Source: Tetrahymena thermophila SB210
Lineage: Eukaryota; Ciliophora; Oligohymenophorea; Hymenostomatida; Tetrahymenidae
Reading direction: 5' to 3'
Assembly (NCBI RefSeq): GCF_000189635.1
Contig: NW_002476422.1
Coordinates: forward strand, 434,001-498,000
DNA: 64,000 bases
Under the pieces are notes generated by a model. It was not told where the DNA came from. It did no database searches and saw nothing but the letters and a program-made list of their open reading frames with translations. Of the stretch, positions 61,230 through 64,000 are shown in pieces. Positions within the stretch are counted from its first letter, which is position 1, and each line of letters begins with the position of its first letter. Made by a program: the position numbers and the translations under genes.

Positions 61230-63647
61230 ATGATTAAATCTTAAGAGCTAGGATTTTATTGCCAGAAGCATAAATAGAATGATATAGTATACATAAAAAT
61301 AAACAACATTCAAGATGATGAAGACATTTTTTATTGTCGCTAGTGCCCACTTTCCAATACAAATATTAGCATGTTGGATTGTGCAGATATAAAACAAATT
61401 ATTGATTGGAGTCAAGAATGCTATATTATCAATTTCTTCCCTTTTAATAATGATGCCAACTTTTTAAAATAAGTTAAAAAAACTCTGAGTTAAAATGCAA
61501 ATAGATCTTTAGGAAAAAAAATTGATCAATTTTATGATTAGCTACAAAGAATTTTAGTCGGAATAGTTACAGATGCAAAGAAAAAAGCACACAATTTAGC
61601 TGAAAAATTAAGAAGTTTAGAGAATAAATCAGCAAATATCTATAGTGAAATTGTTTAAATAAAAGAGATAAAAAATGTAGTGTTAAATCAAAATATTAAT
61701 TAAAATCAAAAAGAAAAGAAAATGAGGGACTTATTAAAGTAAATAAATTAAAATAAGCAAAAAAATACTGAGAAATTCTCTTGTATTATTGAAGAGTAAT
61801 AATAGCTACAAACAGAATTATAACAAACCTAATTATCTGTATATACTAATTAACTATAAAATCTTATTAACAACTAAAATAGCTTTCAAAAGGAATATCA
61901 AGAATTATTTCCTCCTAGTTATATTGATTTGATTCCTAATTTAGAATTTGAAAGAATTCCATAATAAATACATAATTTACCTTTTTTGGATTAAAACCAA
62001 GTTATGAATAGATCAAATAACTAAATTGAATTTATCATCTTGAATCAATCTTAGCTATAGTAGTTCTAAATGAAAAGGATTCTTAACAAAAAAAGTTAAT
62101 ATTTCCTCAAATTTAAATTAAGAAACAATCCTTATTTTTTAATAAGCAACGTACATAGTAATATTTAAACAAATTATACTTAACATATCAACCCTTAAGA
62201 TTTCTACATTAATAATTTTTTGATTGAATTATTTAGCAATAATAATGAAAATGACTTATTCAGTTTAAATTGTAATTTAACAGGTTGCTTTTAAAATTCT
62301 TAAAACCAAATCAATCTAAACCCACAACCTATTAATTAGTAAAATTTGAATTTTAACCCAATCATTTAAAATAATAACTTATAAATTAAAAACCTTAACT
62401 AAGTTCCAGATCATCTAAATGGTCAATATTTTTAAAATTATGATTATAACTTATAATATTAAAATTTTTAAGAGCAAAATACTGCATAATTACCAGATCA
62501 AGGCTAAAATAATTTCTAGAATAATATGCAAAATTAAAATGTTAATAATTTTAATCAACAATAGCAAAATATTACTTATTAACCTAATCTAAACTAATAA
62601 AATAATATAAGTAATATCCAAAATTAAAATTTTAATAACTTAAGCAACTATCAGCAAATTTTTTCACAAATTCCTAACCAACACTTAAATGATTATTCTA
62701 ATAATTTATAAAATTAATATATAAATAATAATTAGCAATACAAAAATTCTACATATTTACCTAGTTTAAACGAAAATAATTAAGTAAATAATATCCAAAA
62801 CAATAACCACTAACAACAAAGTGTTGCACCATTAAATTAGCTTAACTAAAATAATTATTAAAATCAGTTTTAAAATTTCAATTTTAATAATTTAAATTAA
62901 CAACAAACCAATGTTCTATAATAACATAATAATTAATAAAATAATAATAAGAATGATACACAAAATTTAAATTTCAATAATTGTAACTTTTAAAACTAAA
63001 ATGATGCATCATATCTTAACCAATACTAAAATAATTATTTATAATAAAATATTGAATCATAAATTTAACAAGAATAACAGACTTTAGATGATAATATAAT
63101 AAAATTAAATTCTCTTAATTTCGAAAAAGAAATTAATTAGCAATAGCCATATCAAGGCTTATATAATTATGAAAATAATGTGCAAAATTAATAAGTATCA
63201 ATTAACGTCCCATAAAAAAATAATAAAAATAATGATTAATAATTAACATTTAATTTAATGAAAATAAATGAAAATTCTAATGCAGTAGATAATAATAAAG
63301 TCATTAACGATAATAATTTATTTAAATATAATTAAGAAAATATTGCTTAAAATTAATAAAATTTCATTTAGTAAAAGAAATTAAATCTTCCTCAAAAATA
63401 CTAACCAGCTTGCAACAATAATAATTAATCATAAAAAGAGATAGAAATAATAGTTTAAATATAGATTTCTGAAGGAATATTTCAAGCAAGCTATTTTACA
63501 GATTAAAAACAACTCATTTAATTGCCATAAAAGCTTTTAAAAAATTTAGCTTAAAGCTAAAATCTCTAATTAAAAATAACTTTGAATGGCCAATAGTAAT
63601 TAATACTTTCATAAGCAATTGAATAAGTAGACTCATAAAATATTTGA
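61230..63647 (+). CDS. Prion-like Asn/Gln-rich protein with N-terminal zinc motif and coiled coil
   Basis: One intronless frame of 806 codons. Residues 9-39 carry C11-x2-H14 and C36-x2-C39 (FYCQKHKQN ... IFYCRQCPL), a B-box-like or short treble-clef zinc site. Residues about 85-220 form a charged coiled coil (KKKAHNLAEKLRSLENKSAN, then QQLQTELQQTQLS). Residues about 330-700 are almost entirely Asn and Gln, in phrases such as QNNFQNNMQNQNVNNFNQQ, written in AAT, TAA, CAA and TAG codons. The last 60 residues regain a strand/helix pattern (EIEIIVQIQISEGIFQASYF). The plan is a zinc and coiled-coil oligomerisation module plus a prion-like domain, which suggests an RNA-granule or transcription-associated assembler; that is inference. 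There is no signal peptide or membrane helix. Confidence 0.85.
61968..63440 (+). repeat. Asn/Gln low-complexity coding tract
   Basis: The nucleotide sequence is dominated by AAT, TAA and CAA triplets, giving irregular repeats of the phrase AAAATTAAAATTTTAAT. It has no exact tandem period. It remains free of TGA throughout, which over this length and composition argues for coding selection rather than chance. Confidence 0.7.
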
Positions 63648-63808
63648 TATTATTTATTTTATTTATATAAAACAAGTATAATTAATTATATTTAGCATAT
63701 TTATGAATGCAAGTCTTAAACTAATTCTTTAATATAACAAAATTAAAGTAATTTTAAAATATTTTTATTTCCACTTAAGTTTAGCAAAATTTAATTTACA
63801 GTAATTGC

Positions 63809-64000
63809 TCATTAATTAAGACCATCGTCATCAATACCATCTGCCTAAAATTTTATCAATATTTATTCAGAAAATATGGTGAAAATTTATGTTTGCTGGT
63901 GAGAATTTGTGAGGATTTAAGGTTTAAGCACATTCATAAAAATATAATTTTTGATTTTAGTGAAAGCTCCCATAATATGTATTTTTGAAAAAGTTCTCAA
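63809..64000 (-). CDS. Possible 3' end of a minus-strand gene running off the right edge
   Basis: On the minus strand a TTTTAG acceptor at about 63845-63850 is followed by an 11-codon exon reading ADGIDDDGLNQ and TGA at 63811-63809. The acidic tail and its G+C content differ from the surrounding A/T. Further right, the segment reading NTYYGSFHQNQKLYFYECAQ may be another exon. The evidence is thin because the rest of the gene is outside the window. Confidence 0.3.

Noticed and set aside
1-64000. tRNA genes, mobile elements and old virus copies
   Set aside because: No T-loop-like GTTCGA box with matching stems, no terminal inverted repeats, and no transposase, reverse-transcriptase or capsid-like reading frames were noticed on either strand.

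Overview
The window looks like macronuclear DNA of an oligohymenophorean ciliate, most likely Tetrahymena or a close relative. The sequence is extremely AT-rich (roughly one fifth G+C by eye). Every convincing gene reads TAA and TAG as glutamine and ends only at TGA. Introns are short, AT-rich and GT-AG, and intergenic stretches are long and almost pure A/T. A standard-code ORF scan therefore misses nearly every gene, and the coding regions here were read by hand with the ciliate code. No tRNA, rRNA, CRISPR array, transposon, provirus or telomere repeat was found.

Layout, left to right. A possible LRR-like last exon lies at the left edge, followed by a signal-peptide type I membrane protein (1480-2388) and the YchF/OLA1 P-loop ATPase (3161-4682, five exons, frame closed exactly). 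Next come an unrecognised 623-residue protein (6121-7992), a minus-strand leucine-rich-repeat gene (8800-10254) and a very large Tmc-type multi-pass PAS protein (11736-19441). A small Cys-rich type I membrane protein (20976-20064, minus) is followed by BBS9/PTHB1 of the ciliary BBSome (22419-26019). Behind BBS9 sits a GC-richer patch that may be a structured small RNA (26338-26462). Two weak small genes and a basic low-complexity protein with a CxCxxC cluster (28739-31366) come next. A SUMO-activating-enzyme subunit 1 (SAE1/AOS1) homologue lies on the minus strand (33826-32297).

After 3.2 kb of empty AT-rich DNA there is a giant Cys-rich furin-like-repeat surface protein (37056-45331), then a 699-residue N/Q/S-rich protein with a folded C-terminus (46579-48678). 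A second LRR gene (50254-53453) is built of nine exons of exactly 90 bp each. The codon-biased myo-inositol-3-phosphate synthase INO1 (55739-54210, minus) has a cluster of TGCGCA palindromes upstream. A probably decayed minus-strand gene (58680-57378) precedes a secreted protein (59540-60490) and an 805-residue Zn-motif/coiled-coil/prion-like protein (61230-63647). The last few hundred bases may hold the 3' end of another minus-strand gene.

The genes are not an operon and do not form one pathway. The recognisable ones cover translation-linked or stress NTPase function (OLA1), SUMO activation (SAE1), ciliary membrane traffic (BBS9), inositol synthesis (INO1), and membrane sensing or surface proteins (the Tmc-type and furin-like proteins). 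The best candidates for further attention are the modular LRR exon array, the candidate H/ACA-like RNA, the palindrome cluster at INO1, and the large uncharacterised surface and prion-like proteins.
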